DNA of 64,000 bases, from assembly GCA_026129095.1 (NCBI GenBank), contig JAHCIT010000008.1, forward strand, positions 133,021 through 197,020, given 5' to 3'. Shown here one piece after another: positions 51,277 to 59,953 of this stretch (position 1 is the first letter of the stretch; each line of letters begins with the position of its first letter). The position numbers were made by a program, and so were the translations under genes. This stretch comes from Deltaproteobacteria bacterium (lineage in GTDB: Bacteria > JAGRBM01 > JAHCIT01). Below the pieces are notes generated by a model. That model was given only the letters and a program-made list of their open reading frames with translations, ran no database searches and was not told the origin of the DNA.

Positions 51277-51740
51277 AGCGACACGATCCTTTCCAGCTCT
51301 TCCTCGATCTCGCCGAGACAGAGGGCGGCGAGATCATCGTCGAACCCGATCATCGGGCGCTCGGGAATTTTCGAGCGGGACGGCCCGTTCCCGCCGGCGT
51401 CCTGGTGGAACTTCGCCTTCGGGTCGTTCGTGCCGACTTCCAGAACGCCGGACGAACCCATGACCGTCACCTGCCCGGTGAAGGACCGGGCCAGCGTGCT
51501 CGTGTCGCGGAGAATCTTCGGCGATCCCGATCCCTTCCCCTTCGTCCGGTTCAGGAGCGTGGCGACCGCGAGCGGGTCCCACTTCTCCCCACCGGGGGCT
51601 TCCTCGTCTTCGAAGTTCCGGGACACGTCGTTCAGGATGTGCTCGCGGCAGCGCTTCAGCATCCGCGTGGGGTTCGCCGCGGCAGCGGCCATCCGCTGGA
51701 GCGCGGTGGACAGTTCTGTGAAGCCGGTGACGGCGGTCAT
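51273..51740 (-). CDS. phage virion morphogenesis protein (Mu gpG-like)
   Basis: This 155-aa protein matches the Phage_tail_S / gpG family: LSTALQRMAAAAANPTRMLKRCREHILNDVSRNFEDEEAPGGEKWDPLAVAT and RSKIPERPMIGFDDDL. The phrase PERPMIGF before a C-terminal helix is typical. It takes part in late head-tail joining. Its ATG overlaps the gp36 stop as ATGA. Confidence 0.82.
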   Translation of the reverse strand: MTAVTGFTELSTALQRMAAAAANPTRMLKRCREHILNDVSRNFEDEEAPGGEKWDPLAVATLLNRTKGKGSGSPKILRDTSTLARSFTGQVTVMGSSGVLEVGTNDPKAKFHQDAGGNGPSRSKIPERPMIGFDDDLAALCLGEIEEELERIVSL

Positions 51741-52189
51741 GACGTGAACGCCTCCCGGCGGCGGCCATCGTAGGTTTCCGTCGCGGCGGTCTGCTTCACG
51801 ATCCTCGCCGACGTGACGCGTGGAGCGTCCGTGTCGCCGAGCGGCAGCCGCTTCGCGCTGATCTGCTGGAGTTCCTTCAGCGCCCGCTCGAAGTCATGCC
51901 TGACATCCTCGTGGCGGGAGACTTCGTTCTTTCGCGAGAACAGCTTGAACCGGGCGACGGCGAGCGCGAGTTCGCGGGCGCGGACCAGGGCCGGTCCCGT
52001 GAGCGGAAGAACCATGGCCGGTTCCAGATAGGAATCGACGAGCGCTTCGGCCTCGGAGATGACAGCCGAGATCACCAGCCCGTCGGCGGCGGCGTCCAGC
52101 GGCAGCGGCACCGCGTCCACCGTCAGGTGGATGAGCATGTCCGCCGAGATCGACCGGGCGACATCCTGGCTCGTAACGTAGGCACCCAC
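51737..52189 (-). CDS. DUF1320 head-tail connector protein (Mu gp36-like)
   Basis: This 150-aa protein has the DUF1320 pattern: YVTSQDVARSI at the start, AISEAEALVDSYLEPAMVLPL-like helix in the middle, and ARFKLFSRKNEVSRHEDVRHDFERALKELQQISAKRLPLG. It is the Mu gp36 type of head completion protein. It lies directly after the major capsid gene. Confidence 0.85.
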   Translation of the reverse strand: MGAYVTSQDVARSISADMLIHLTVDAVPLPLDAAADGLVISAVISEAEALVDSYLEPAMVLPLTGPALVRARELALAVARFKLFSRKNEVSRHEDVRHDFERALKELQQISAKRLPLGDTDAPRVTSARIVKQTAATETYDGRRREAFTS

Positions 52190-52222
52190 GTTCTGCCTCT
52201 TTCCTTCCGGGAGGCTGGCTCG

Positions 52223-52294
52223 TCAGGCCGGGGGCGCCTCTCTCTCCCCGGCGACGGAAGGCGGAGGCTCCTTCCGTTTCGCCCGTTTTCCCAT
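52223..52294 (-). CDS. possible 23-codon mini-gene between capsid and gp36
   Basis: The 140-base gap between the capsid gene and gp36 holds an open frame for MGKRAKRKEPPPSVAGEREA plus three residues. It is very basic and Pro-rich. It has no good ribosome site. Mu has a small gene, gp35, at this place. The call is tentative. Confidence 0.25.
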   Translation of the reverse strand: MGKRAKRKEPPPSVAGEREAPPA

Positions 52295-52329
52295 CGGCGG
52301 ACTTCGGGTCCGCTTCAGGATGCGAATCT

Positions 52330-53286
52330 CTACAGCGCGTCGGTCCAGAGGAAGCCGGCTTTCGCCAGCGCCACGTAGTGCGCGTAGAAATCATTGACCT
52401 GGACGACCCGGCCCTTGCCGTTGGCCGTGTCGTAAGTGCGGACCCGCTGGAACTGCGGATCGTTCAGCCGGAGGGTCCAGCCGAACGTCGGCGCTTCCTT
52501 TTCGTTGACCGGGTTCCGGTAGTAGAGCAGCACGAAGTCGCTCCAGACATCCGTGATCGTGCCGCCGTCCCTGGTCATCGTCGCGGCGGAGCCGAGAACG
52601 ATCTGGAGGCCGGGGATGCCGAAATAGGTCACGAGGTCGTCCGCCGTCGGGAGGCTGCCCTTCTGGTAGGCGAACGCGGCGCGGACCTTCGGGTGCGTCC
52701 GGAGCCGGTTGAATACCGGCACCGGGAGCATCAGCCGGTTCGGCTGCTGGCCGCCCGTGCCGCGCCGGATCGCCTCGGCGGCGGCGAGGATCGCCACCTG
52801 CGGATCGGAACTGTCGTGCGACCATTTGGCGGTGCTGGTCAGCGTGTCCTTATTGTCGGCGGGGTAGATGCCCGCGTTCGTGACCATGCCAGCGCACAGC
52901 ACTTCCTTGCGAAGCTCGATGCGGTGCTGCAGGACTTTCGTCTTGCGCGACTCGATGTCCACCTCGCCGCCGGGGCGGGTCTTCGCCGCCCGGATTTCCC
53001 GTACGTCGATCAGCTCCTCGAGCGAATGTTCCCGGAGCGTCACGTCGCCGAAACTCGAGTCGCTGGTGACGATCCGCTTCGGGTCGTTCCGGGGCGAACG
53101 CTCGTCGTTCACGACCACGAAGGCGTCATGGCCGAACGACTCGATCTGCACGGTCTCGACCGGAACGATCAGTTCCGGAAGGATTTCGCCGTAGATCAGG
53201 CTCTGCGCCCGGTAGCCGAGGGAGACCTCGTTCAGGACCGGGTGAAGCCCGGCGGCGAGGTTGTCCAGGTTCTTTTCAGCAGGCAT
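52330..53286 (-). CDS. major capsid protein
   Basis: This 318-aa protein has the order, length and pattern of an HK97-fold major capsid protein of the Mu gpT / P22 type. Examples are LDNLAAGLHPVLNEVSLGYRAQSLIYGEILPELIVPVET, RLMLPVPVFNRLRTHPKVRAAFAYQ and WSDFVLLYYRNPVNEKEAPTFGWTLRL. AAGGAAAGG lies upstream of ATG 53286. It follows the decoration protein gene. Confidence 0.85.
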   Translation of the reverse strand: MPAEKNLDNLAAGLHPVLNEVSLGYRAQSLIYGEILPELIVPVETVQIESFGHDAFVVVNDERSPRNDPKRIVTSDSSFGDVTLREHSLEELIDVREIRAAKTRPGGEVDIESRKTKVLQHRIELRKEVLCAGMVTNAGIYPADNKDTLTSTAKWSHDSSDPQVAILAAAEAIRRGTGGQQPNRLMLPVPVFNRLRTHPKVRAAFAYQKGSLPTADDLVTYFGIPGLQIVLGSAATMTRDGGTITDVWSDFVLLYYRNPVNEKEAPTFGWTLRLNDPQFQRVRTYDTANGKGRVVQVNDFYAHYVALAKAGFLWTDAL

Positions 53287-53325
53287 CGTTCGTCACCTTT
53301 CCTTCGTCGTTTCTTCCCGTCCGGA

Positions 53326-54021
53326 TCAGAGCGCGATCAGCGCCGTGATTTTGAAGTCGGAGTTTGAGACCGTTCCGCCCTTGGTGACGACGGCGTCCAG
53401 CCGTCCGCCGCCGGCAGCCCGGCTCGCCATGATCATGGCGGCGGCAACGTCGGCGGTGAGGGCTCCGTCGCCGTCAGTGGTACGGGTATCGAAGTCCGCG
53501 AGAACGGTGGAGCCGTTCTTCAGCTCGATAACCAGATAGTCGGTATCCGACTGCGTACGGCCGTCGGCGGACTCCACATAGGCACCGACCAGCTCGGCAT
53601 TCGCCGGCAGATACGGTCCTTTCTTGGTCGTGTTGGCCGTGACCGTTCCGAGGTTCAGGTGTACGATCGTGACAGTCTTCCGATGCTGGACGAGCAGCAC
53701 CGGGATCGTGTCACCCGCCGAACCGGCGGCGAGTGCGATGGCTGCCGTGCCGGACGGCCCGCACTTCACGGCCTTGCCGCTGGCGCCAGGCCCGAGGTTC
53801 TGCCCGCCGAGGACCGCCTCGGCGAGTTCCACGACCGCCGTGCCGATGACGATGGAGGCGAACGTGTCGCCGGAGTTGTAGCGCCGCTCGGTGACGCCCT
53901 TCGCGGGATTCGTGGCTGTCGCGTAGTTCCCGTCGGCTCCGACGAAGCGGTGGGCCTCGAGGGCGGCGGCGGCAGTGATGTCCTCGCGGAGAAGGGGCTG
54001 GTGGGTTGCGTCCATTACCAT
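53326..54021 (-). CDS. capsid decoration protein, DUF2190-like
   Basis: This 231-aa protein has an N-terminal part like the DUF2190 capsid-stabilising proteins (PLLREDITAAAALEAHRFVGADGNYATA, VIVGTAVVELAEAVLGGQNLGPGASGKAVK-like pattern). A second beta domain (LGTVTANTTKKGPYLPANAELVGAYVESADG, then GSTVLADFDTRTTDGDGALTADV) may add a surface knob. GAGGA stands 8 bases before ATG 54021. It lies between the protease and capsid genes. Confidence 0.72.
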   Translation of the reverse strand: MVMDATHQPLLREDITAAAALEAHRFVGADGNYATATNPAKGVTERRYNSGDTFASIVIGTAVVELAEAVLGGQNLGPGASGKAVKCGPSGTAAIALAAGSAGDTIPVLLVQHRKTVTIVHLNLGTVTANTTKKGPYLPANAELVGAYVESADGRTQSDTDYLVIELKNGSTVLADFDTRTTDGDGALTADVAAAMIMASRAAGGGRLDAVVTKGGTVSNSDFKITALIAL

Positions 54022-54025
54022 CGGA

Positions 54026-55144
54026 TCAGTCCTCGCTGTTGTCTTCTTCGGTTTCGGCCGCCTGCAGCTGGCTCATGGCCAGGGACAGGGCGTCGCCGTA
54101 TGAAATCTTCGGGTCTTCCTTGCGGATCTTCGAGACCGCCTTGTGGAGCTTCTGCTCCGTCGACAGGTCGGCACCGTCCTTGCCCTTGCCGGCCTTGTCG
54201 CCCGGATCGGAATCCTTCGTGGCGACCTCTTTCGACAGGTCGGCATTGGGCTTTTTCCCCTGCCCGAGCACATCGCGGAGGAACGACTTGAAGGCGCTGC
54301 GGCGCGGGAGGGTTTCCTTCGCGCCGTCGCCCTTTGCCAGCTCGACGGTGTCGGTGTCGGCGAGACCGGCGAGCAGCTCAGTCAGAAGCGGGGAGAACTT
54401 CGGAAGGATCTTCCCCTCCCTGACGAGAGATTCGGAGAAATCCTTTGCGTCGGCGCGGGCGCGGACCTCGGCTTCCTTCGCCAGACGGTCGGCGGTTTCC
54501 TTCTCCTTCCTGCGGAGATCGGCCAGCTCGTCATCCTTGGCCTTCAGCGTCTTCGCGAACTCGGCAGAGGCAGCTGCCGTCGCGTCCTGGATCAGTTTCT
54601 GCTTTTCGGCTTCCGTCATCTCGGGCTCCTGCATCTGGTCTTCGGCGCTATCGCCCCCGAACTCGAAGTCGAAGGCCGTGCCGCTTGGACCATCGTAGGA
54701 AGCGCCGGTTCCGGTTTGCGGGACCGCGAACTCCGGGTCGCCGTCCGCCATGCCGGGAACGGCGGGGAGCACCGCACCGAGGTAGCCGACGTGCGCGAGG
54801 AACCAGCCCTTCGCGTCCTTCAGTACCCGCACCGACTTCTTCCGGAACTTCCCTTCGCGGAACCACCGGGCGAACCGCGAATCGACATCGCGGAACTTCG
54901 CCAGCAGCCGTCCGCCCGATACCTTGAGCCGGTCCACCCAGCCATAAGCAGGGTGATTGTCCTTGGGGTGCCCCAGCACGATGGGCGCTTCGTACCATTC
55001 CGGGCCGTGACGCTCGGCGATGGTCTTCAGGTCCGCTTCCGTGAACGTGACCTTCGTTCCGTGGGCGTCCACGAACGTCCCGGTCTTCAGGATCTCGATC
55101 CACTGGTCTCCGAGCGAGCTTTCGTTGGCGGATTTTTCGGGCAT
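54026..55144 (-). CDS. phage protease/scaffold protein (Mu I-like)
   Basis: This 372-aa protein is the head maturation protease with scaffold part. The N-terminus has WIEILKTGTFVDAHGTKVTFTEADLKTIAERHGPEWYEAPIVLGHPKDNHPAYGWVDRL, typical of Mu I. A Glu/Lys-rich coiled coil (about 180-235: AEKQKLIQDATAAASAEFAKTLKAKDDELADLRRKE) fits the scaffold domain. A copy of the 19-bp late motif lies inside its coding region (54706-54724). Confidence 0.85.
   Translation of the reverse strand: MPEKSANESSLGDQWIEILKTGTFVDAHGTKVTFTEADLKTIAERHGPEWYEAPIVLGHPKDNHPAYGWVDRLKVSGGRLLAKFRDVDSRFARWFREGKFRKKSVRVLKDAKGWFLAHVGYLGAVLPAVPGMADGDPEFAVPQTGTGASYDGPSGTAFDFEFGGDSAEDQMQEPEMTEAEKQKLIQDATAAASAEFAKTLKAKDDELADLRRKEKETADRLAKEAEVRARADAKDFSESLVREGKILPKFSPLLTELLAGLADTDTVELAKGDGAKETLPRRSAFKSFLRDVLGQGKKPNADLSKEVATKDSDPGDKAGKGKDGADLSTEQKLHKAVSKIRKEDPKISYGDALSLAMSQLQAAETEEDNSED
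54706..54724 (-). repeat. 19-bp motif, copy inside the protease gene
   Basis: GTCCCGCAAACCGGAACCG on the minus strand is identical to the core of the elements at 41404-41422 and 60418-60436, in the same direction. It encodes VPQTGT here. It may serve as an internal promoter for the capsid genes or be a chance of coding. Confidence 0.4.
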
Positions 55145-55157
55145 GGGCGTCTCCTCG

Positions 55158-57446
55158 TTATTCGGTGGCTCCGGGGTTGTGGTCCCAGCCGGGATCGGGG
55201 GTGAATCCGGCGGGGAACGGCGAGGGTCCGGTGAGGCCGCGACGGCGGGCGTCGGCTTTCGTCACACCGCGCGTGGCGCACCGGCAGCGGTGGCCGTTGG
55301 GCGGCCAGATCGTACGCCACACGGGATCGGCCTTCGGCGCGACGAACCCGGCCAGCGCCGCGTGCGCCGGCCGCGTGCGGTCGTCGCCGACCGTCAGGTA
55401 TTCGTACCCCCAGTAGAAGTCGCCGAGGTCCGGGTCGTTCATCTGCTGCCAGCGGGCGCCGTTGTAGGCCTCGGCGGCGGTGTTCCTGAAAACGGTCTCG
55501 AGGTAGTGGTTCGACGCCGGCGTGTAACCGTGGTCCTGGTAGATCTGCCTCACTGAGTCCGTGAACTCCTTCAGGGTCTTCCCCTGCTCGAACGCCTCGG
55601 CGCGCGCCTTCTGGACGTCCGAGACGAACTGCTCCGTCACGTCGCCCGCGATGGAGAACGCCTTCCGGCGGGCGGCGTCCGCCACCGCCTTCAGCGCCTC
55701 CTGCGTCATCGGCAGCTTCGATGCGAACAGCTTCAGCGCCTCGGTGGGCACGAGGTTCAGGATGTTGATGGCGATGAAGTCGAGCGCCTCCACCGGTGCG
55801 AGGCGGAACCGGCCGTCCGGCGTCCAGCCGGACCGGCGGGCTTCGTCCACCACGGAGACGCGGCCCTCAAGGCGTCCGGCAAGAACAAGCCGCTCCATGA
55901 TGTCCACGAGCGGAAGCGGCGGAGCCATCCGCCAGGAGGCGAGCGACGGTAGCGCCCCGGCCGACTGCACCGCCGCGTCGAAGGCATCCCTCAGTTCGCG
56001 CATCGGGTCGCCGAACGTGCGGAGCGCCCGTTCCGAGAGTTCGTCGATCCGGTCGTGCCGCTCGCGGGAAAACTCGATCAGGTCGAGCCGCTCCGTCAGC
56101 GTCAGCTTTCGTGCGAACTCACGGGCGGGTCCATCTGATGGGGTCGCGGGCGGATTGTCCGGCGGGCCGCCGCCTTCTTCCGGCAGGGGCGATCCCGGCG
56201 CGGCTGGCGGGGCCGCCGCTTGAAGCACCGGTTCGCCGTCCTTCGGCGCCGGGATGCCGTAGGTCTCCCGGACGTAGCTTTCCGGAATCTCCACGCCCAT
56301 TTGCTGAAGCAGGCGGTCCCGCTCGGCGAGGCTCTTCTGGTCCGCCTTCGCGTCGTAGTTGATGACGAAGCGCGGGAAACGGTCCACGTTGAAATTGAAC
56401 CCGCAGATCCACGGGATGAGCTGGCCGTTGAAGACCTCCATCAGTTCCTCGCAGTCGCAGGCGGTCAGCTCCTCCTTGGTCCGAAGGTGAACCGCACCGA
56501 GCGCCTGGGTGCCGTTCCGGCCTTCGCCTGACGACAGCGTCTGTCCGATGATCGCCTGCGTGATCCCGTCGTCCAGCAGCTGGATCAGCGGGATGAATGA
56601 CAGGTTTCCAGCCTTCGCCAGCTCGCTCTCCAGAAGCGTCACCTTCACGTCGCCGGGGATCGTGACGCCGGACATCTCCTCGATCTCCGCGATCACCGCT
56701 TCGAGGTCGTCGATCTGCTCGTCCGTATAGGTATCCGGGTAGGTGGCGATGCTGGTCGGGGAGCCGAACTTCTTCGACATCCGCACCCACGAATCGATCA
56801 CCTGCCTCTTGAACCATGAGTACCAGTACACAAACTTCGCCTCGCCCTGGCCGTAGGGGTTGTCGTCTTCGGGCTCGTGTGTGAAGACGAGGAACTTCCG
56901 TTCCGGCAGCTCGACGCCGTTCTGAGGCTGCTCGCGGGTGAGCATCCGGAGATGGTTCTCGTGATCGAACACGAACCGGCGCGCGGGGCGGCCGAGAATC
57001 TTTGCGGGCACGATCAGCGTCCGGCCGAGGATGTCCCGTGTCTCCCAGACGATCTCGGCCACGGCGACGCCGGTGCCGATCCCGGCCAGCAGGTGGTTGT
57101 TGATCCGTTCCATGGGGAGCAGCAGGAGCATGGCCTCGACGGCCTCGCGGGCCTCCAGGTCGGCGGGTGTGTCTCCCGCGGGGACGATCTCCCAGGGCCG
57201 CCGGCGGGCAGAGACCCGGCGCTCACGGATGGCGGCGCGGACCTTCGGATCCTTGACCATCAGCTCCCGGTAGTGCTGGAGCGTCCGGCCTTCGTCCCGG
57301 AGCACCTCGTCGGGATTCCGCTTCACCGCGAGCCAGGCGTCGGTGCTGGCGGGATCGGAGCGGTCCGACCCGAGTGCGCCCGGCTCGGGCTTCAGCTTCT
57401 CGCCGCCGGCGGCGAATATCCTCAGAAAAGATTCTCTCAGTCCCAT
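55158..57446 (-). CDS. portal protein (DUF935, Mu gp29-like) fused to Mu F-like head protein
   Basis: This 762-aa protein joins two phage head proteins. Residues about 1-400 are the portal: SLRES-like start, DEVLRDEGRTLQHYRELMVKDPKVRAAIRERRVSARRRPWEIVPAGD, and KRQVIDSWVRMSKKFGSPTSIATYP. Residues about 470-762 are the F domain (SPP1 gp7): EFTDSVRQIYQDHGYTPASNHYLETVFRNTAAEAYNGARWQQM and WPPNGHRCRCATRGVTKADARRRGL. GGAGGAACC precedes ATG 57446. In Mu the two proteins are separate (gp29 and gp30). Confidence 0.88.
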   Translation of the reverse strand: MGLRESFLRIFAAGGEKLKPEPGALGSDRSDPASTDAWLAVKRNPDEVLRDEGRTLQHYRELMVKDPKVRAAIRERRVSARRRPWEIVPAGDTPADLEAREAVEAMLLLLPMERINNHLLAGIGTGVAVAEIVWETRDILGRTLIVPAKILGRPARRFVFDHENHLRMLTREQPQNGVELPERKFLVFTHEPEDDNPYGQGEAKFVYWYSWFKRQVIDSWVRMSKKFGSPTSIATYPDTYTDEQIDDLEAVIAEIEEMSGVTIPGDVKVTLLESELAKAGNLSFIPLIQLLDDGITQAIIGQTLSSGEGRNGTQALGAVHLRTKEELTACDCEELMEVFNGQLIPWICGFNFNVDRFPRFVINYDAKADQKSLAERDRLLQQMGVEIPESYVRETYGIPAPKDGEPVLQAAAPPAAPGSPLPEEGGGPPDNPPATPSDGPAREFARKLTLTERLDLIEFSRERHDRIDELSERALRTFGDPMRELRDAFDAAVQSAGALPSLASWRMAPPLPLVDIMERLVLAGRLEGRVSVVDEARRSGWTPDGRFRLAPVEALDFIAINILNLVPTEALKLFASKLPMTQEALKAVADAARRKAFSIAGDVTEQFVSDVQKARAEAFEQGKTLKEFTDSVRQIYQDHGYTPASNHYLETVFRNTAAEAYNGARWQQMNDPDLGDFYWGYEYLTVGDDRTRPAHAALAGFVAPKADPVWRTIWPPNGHRCRCATRGVTKADARRRGLTGPSPFPAGFTPDPGWDHNPGATE

Positions 57447-57468
57447 GGTTCCTCCGTGCCGACGGTGT

Positions 57469-58953
57469 TCACCGCCGCCGCGCAAACGCCTTGATCCGGC
57501 CGGCCGCCGTCCGGTGGCCGTCCATCGCCCCCGCCATGGCGTCCGGACCGTCGTCCTTCACCGAGGTGCGCGGATAGGCGAACAGCTGGTCGAGCAGGAT
57601 GCGGGTATCGCCCACGTTCCGGTTCGTGAGCAGCTCGCCCCGTTCCATCACCGGGGCGGCGCGTCCGATCCGGGTCTCCTTCGCCTCGCGGGCGGTCCAC
57701 ATCGTGAAGGGGAGCGAGTAGCCACGGCGCTGCGCCTCGTACCGGAACGGCTCCTTATAGAGAGAGGCGAAACCGTTCGACTCGAACCGCCAGACGCCGA
57801 TCTTCCGGCCGAACCGCTCGTAGATGTCGTAGTGCGCCCGGACGTATTCCTCCGGGGAATCTTTCCGGATGCGGACCTCGGCGATGTGATGGCGGCCGTC
57901 CTTCAGCGCGTCCACGACGATCACCTTGAAGTCGTTTGATCGCCCCTGACCGGCAGCCGGGTCCGAGTGGGCGGCGAGGCGGAAACCGTCCCAGCGGCCG
58001 ATCAGCGCGTCGGGATAGGAGGTCTCCCACGACGGCCGGAACATCATGCCGTCCTCGTTCGGCTCCCCGTCGTACTCCTGCGCGTAGAGACGCGAACCGA
58101 GCCGGGCCAGTTCGGCGTCCAGGAACGCGGTGCTCTTGATGAGCGGTGCGATCGATTCGCCCCGTTCGTCCCGCGAACGCCAGATCCGGCATTCCCAGGC
58201 GTGCGAGAATTCCGAGTCGCCTTTTACCAGCCGCGAGAGCGCGGCGGTCTTGGACACCAGCGTGCCCACCCAGGTGAGCGTCCAGCCCTTCGGCGACAGG
58301 GCCGGAATGACCTTCGCCATCATGTCGGTGAGCAGCGCGTTCACCCGGTCCGGGTTCCGCGCCAGTTCCTCGTCTTCAAGGTCGTCGAACACGCCGAAGT
58401 CGGGACGCTGGCCTCTGGTGACGAGGCCGCGAATCGGCTGGCTGAGTCCCAGCGCCATCAGCCGGGCGCCGCTGCGGATCGTGAAGTCGGTCTGCGTCCA
58501 GGCGCCTTCGGTCCACTGGGGGCCGTAGTCGCACAGGAGGCGCTCGTTCGCCTCGAACTCGTCGCGCACGGCCGTCACGAAGTTCGAGGCGAGGTCTTCG
58601 GTGATCGACTGGACGAAGCCGAACCGGTAGCCGGCGCACAGCATTTTCCAGATCGGCATGCCGAACGACGTGACCGTGGATTTTCCGAAGCCGCGGGGGC
58701 CGACGGTCGCGGACGGTTTATCCCGGAGCAGCGACACGCCGATCAGCGCTCGGTGAAACTCCGACAGCTCCGTCTCGAACCAGTGAGGCAGATAGGTGCG
58801 GAGGAACCAGCCCGGGTCTTTGGCCGCCCGTTCGCGGCGGAGGCGGCATGCCTCCGGCGACACATCCTCGAACGGCAGAACCGACTGGAGCCGCTTCGCG
58901 CGGATCTCCTCCATCGCCCGGAGGTAGTCACTGATCTTCAGCTGGTGGCTCAC
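57469..58953 (-). CDS. terminase large subunit (Mu gp28-like)
   Basis: This 494-aa protein packages DNA into the head. The ATPase has SATVGPRGFGKSTVTSF (Walker A) and DFGVFDDLEDEE (Walker B). The C-terminal part (VIVVDALKDGRHHIAEVRIRKDSPEEYVRAHYDIYERFGRKIGVWRFESNGFASLYKEPFR) has the RNase-H-like nuclease fold with conserved acidic residues. Its ATG overlaps the small subunit stop as ATGA. Confidence 0.93.
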   Translation of the reverse strand: MSHQLKISDYLRAMEEIRAKRLQSVLPFEDVSPEACRLRRERAAKDPGWFLRTYLPHWFETELSEFHRALIGVSLLRDKPSATVGPRGFGKSTVTSFGMPIWKMLCAGYRFGFVQSITEDLASNFVTAVRDEFEANERLLCDYGPQWTEGAWTQTDFTIRSGARLMALGLSQPIRGLVTRGQRPDFGVFDDLEDEELARNPDRVNALLTDMMAKVIPALSPKGWTLTWVGTLVSKTAALSRLVKGDSEFSHAWECRIWRSRDERGESIAPLIKSTAFLDAELARLGSRLYAQEYDGEPNEDGMMFRPSWETSYPDALIGRWDGFRLAAHSDPAAGQGRSNDFKVIVVDALKDGRHHIAEVRIRKDSPEEYVRAHYDIYERFGRKIGVWRFESNGFASLYKEPFRYEAQRRGYSLPFTMWTAREAKETRIGRAAPVMERGELLTNRNVGDTRILLDQLFAYPRTSVKDDGPDAMAGAMDGHRTAAGRIKAFARRR

Positions 58954-59438
58954 CGAGAACGGATCTCCTTGTACCGGTCGATCAGCTCGCGGTTGATGCG
59001 GTCGAGGTGCTGGTCGAACCGGCGGGCGAGGTCCGTGTCATGTTTCGCCAGCACACCGAGCACCGTGTCGAGGACTTCCCTGGAGATGCCGAGAAAATCG
59101 ACGCTCCGGTCCACGCGCTGGAGAACTCCGTTCAGCTTTGCGATCCGGTCGATCAGCGTCATGAGCCGCTCGCCGGTGTCACCGGCCGAGGCGTCCCGCT
59201 CCATTTCCGTGACCAGCACGGCGAGGGTCGCCTGGATTTTTTCGGACACGTTGACGCTGGAGGCGATGCGGGTCTTCCGGAGGTCGTCCCACTTTTCGGC
59301 GTCACGCCACTTCCGGAGCGTGACCTCCGAAACGCCGGTGAGGTCCGCGATTTCGGAGAGCGGTTTCCCATCGTCCACATAGAAGGTGCGGGCCTTCGCT
59401 CCGGACTCCAGGTATTTGGGCCCGTTCTGGTAACTCAT
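58950..59438 (-). CDS. terminase small subunit-like HTH protein
   Basis: This 162-aa protein has a HTH (YVDDGKPLSEIADLTGVSEVTLRKWRDAEKWDDL) at the N-terminus, followed by a coiled coil (TLIDRIAKLNGVLQRVDRS, LARRFDQHLDRINRELIDRYKE). It recognises phage DNA and activates the large subunit. GGAGGGCGG precedes ATG 59438. It is overlapped by the large subunit gene. Confidence 0.82.
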   Translation of the reverse strand: MSYQNGPKYLESGAKARTFYVDDGKPLSEIADLTGVSEVTLRKWRDAEKWDDLRKTRIASSVNVSEKIQATLAVLVTEMERDASAGDTGERLMTLIDRIAKLNGVLQRVDRSVDFLGISREVLDTVLGVLAKHDTDLARRFDQHLDRINRELIDRYKEIRSR

Positions 59439-59489
59439 CCGCCCTCCGGAGCCGCCGCGCAATCCGGCGAAGAAGCCCGTTCAGGGCGT

Positions 59490-59936
59490 TCAGGAACACC
59501 TGGAGCCGGTCCGGACGATGGCTGGCCCGTCCCCGACTGTTCCGGGCTCCAGGACTGGGGATTCCGGCCGGATGCGGCAGCGGTCCTCGCAGGTGCGAAG
59601 GCAGTCCTCGCCGCAGGATTTCAGGCAGGGCCCATCGTAACGGCTGGCGCAGGCAGCGGGCGTGAGCCCGAGTCCGAGCGCGAACACCAGCGCCACCGAG
59701 CGGATCCGGACGTTCCGCTTCATCTGGTCCAGGAGCGGCGCGAGGTTGCCGGGCAGCGCGGCCCGGAAGGTAGCGATGCCGATGCCTTCGAGGGCCTGGG
59801 TCATTTCGGCGGAGGTGAAGATGTCGAGGGCCCCGGCGTGGTCTCCCATGAGCAGCTTCGTCACTGCCTGGAGTAAAACCAGCAGGGCCACGAGGTAGGT
59901 CCGGTATCCGGATCCGAGAGTCAGCAGTTTCAGCAC
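59490..59936 (-). CDS. holin-like segment fused to Cys-rich lipoprotein (possible two-product gene)
   Basis: This 148-aa reading frame begins with a membrane helix (YRTYLVALLVLLQAVTKLLM), then an amphipathic stretch (ALDIFTSAEMTQALEGIGIATFRAALPGNLAPLL). In the same frame a second signal-like unit follows from Met72 at 59723: MKRNVRIRSVALVFALGLGL ends in a lipobox (TPAAC) and is followed by a Cys-rich tail (PCLKSCGEDCLRTCEDRC). No stop separates them. The second unit could be made from its own ATG, similar to spanin or Rz1 proteins. It lies next to the endolysin, so a lysis role is likely. Confidence 0.65.
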   Translation of the reverse strand: MLKLLTLGSGYRTYLVALLVLLQAVTKLLMGDHAGALDIFTSAEMTQALEGIGIATFRAALPGNLAPLLDQMKRNVRIRSVALVFALGLGLTPAACASRYDGPCLKSCGEDCLRTCEDRCRIRPESPVLEPGTVGDGPAIVRTGSRCS

Positions 59937-59953
59937 GGGGTTCTCCTTCGTGG

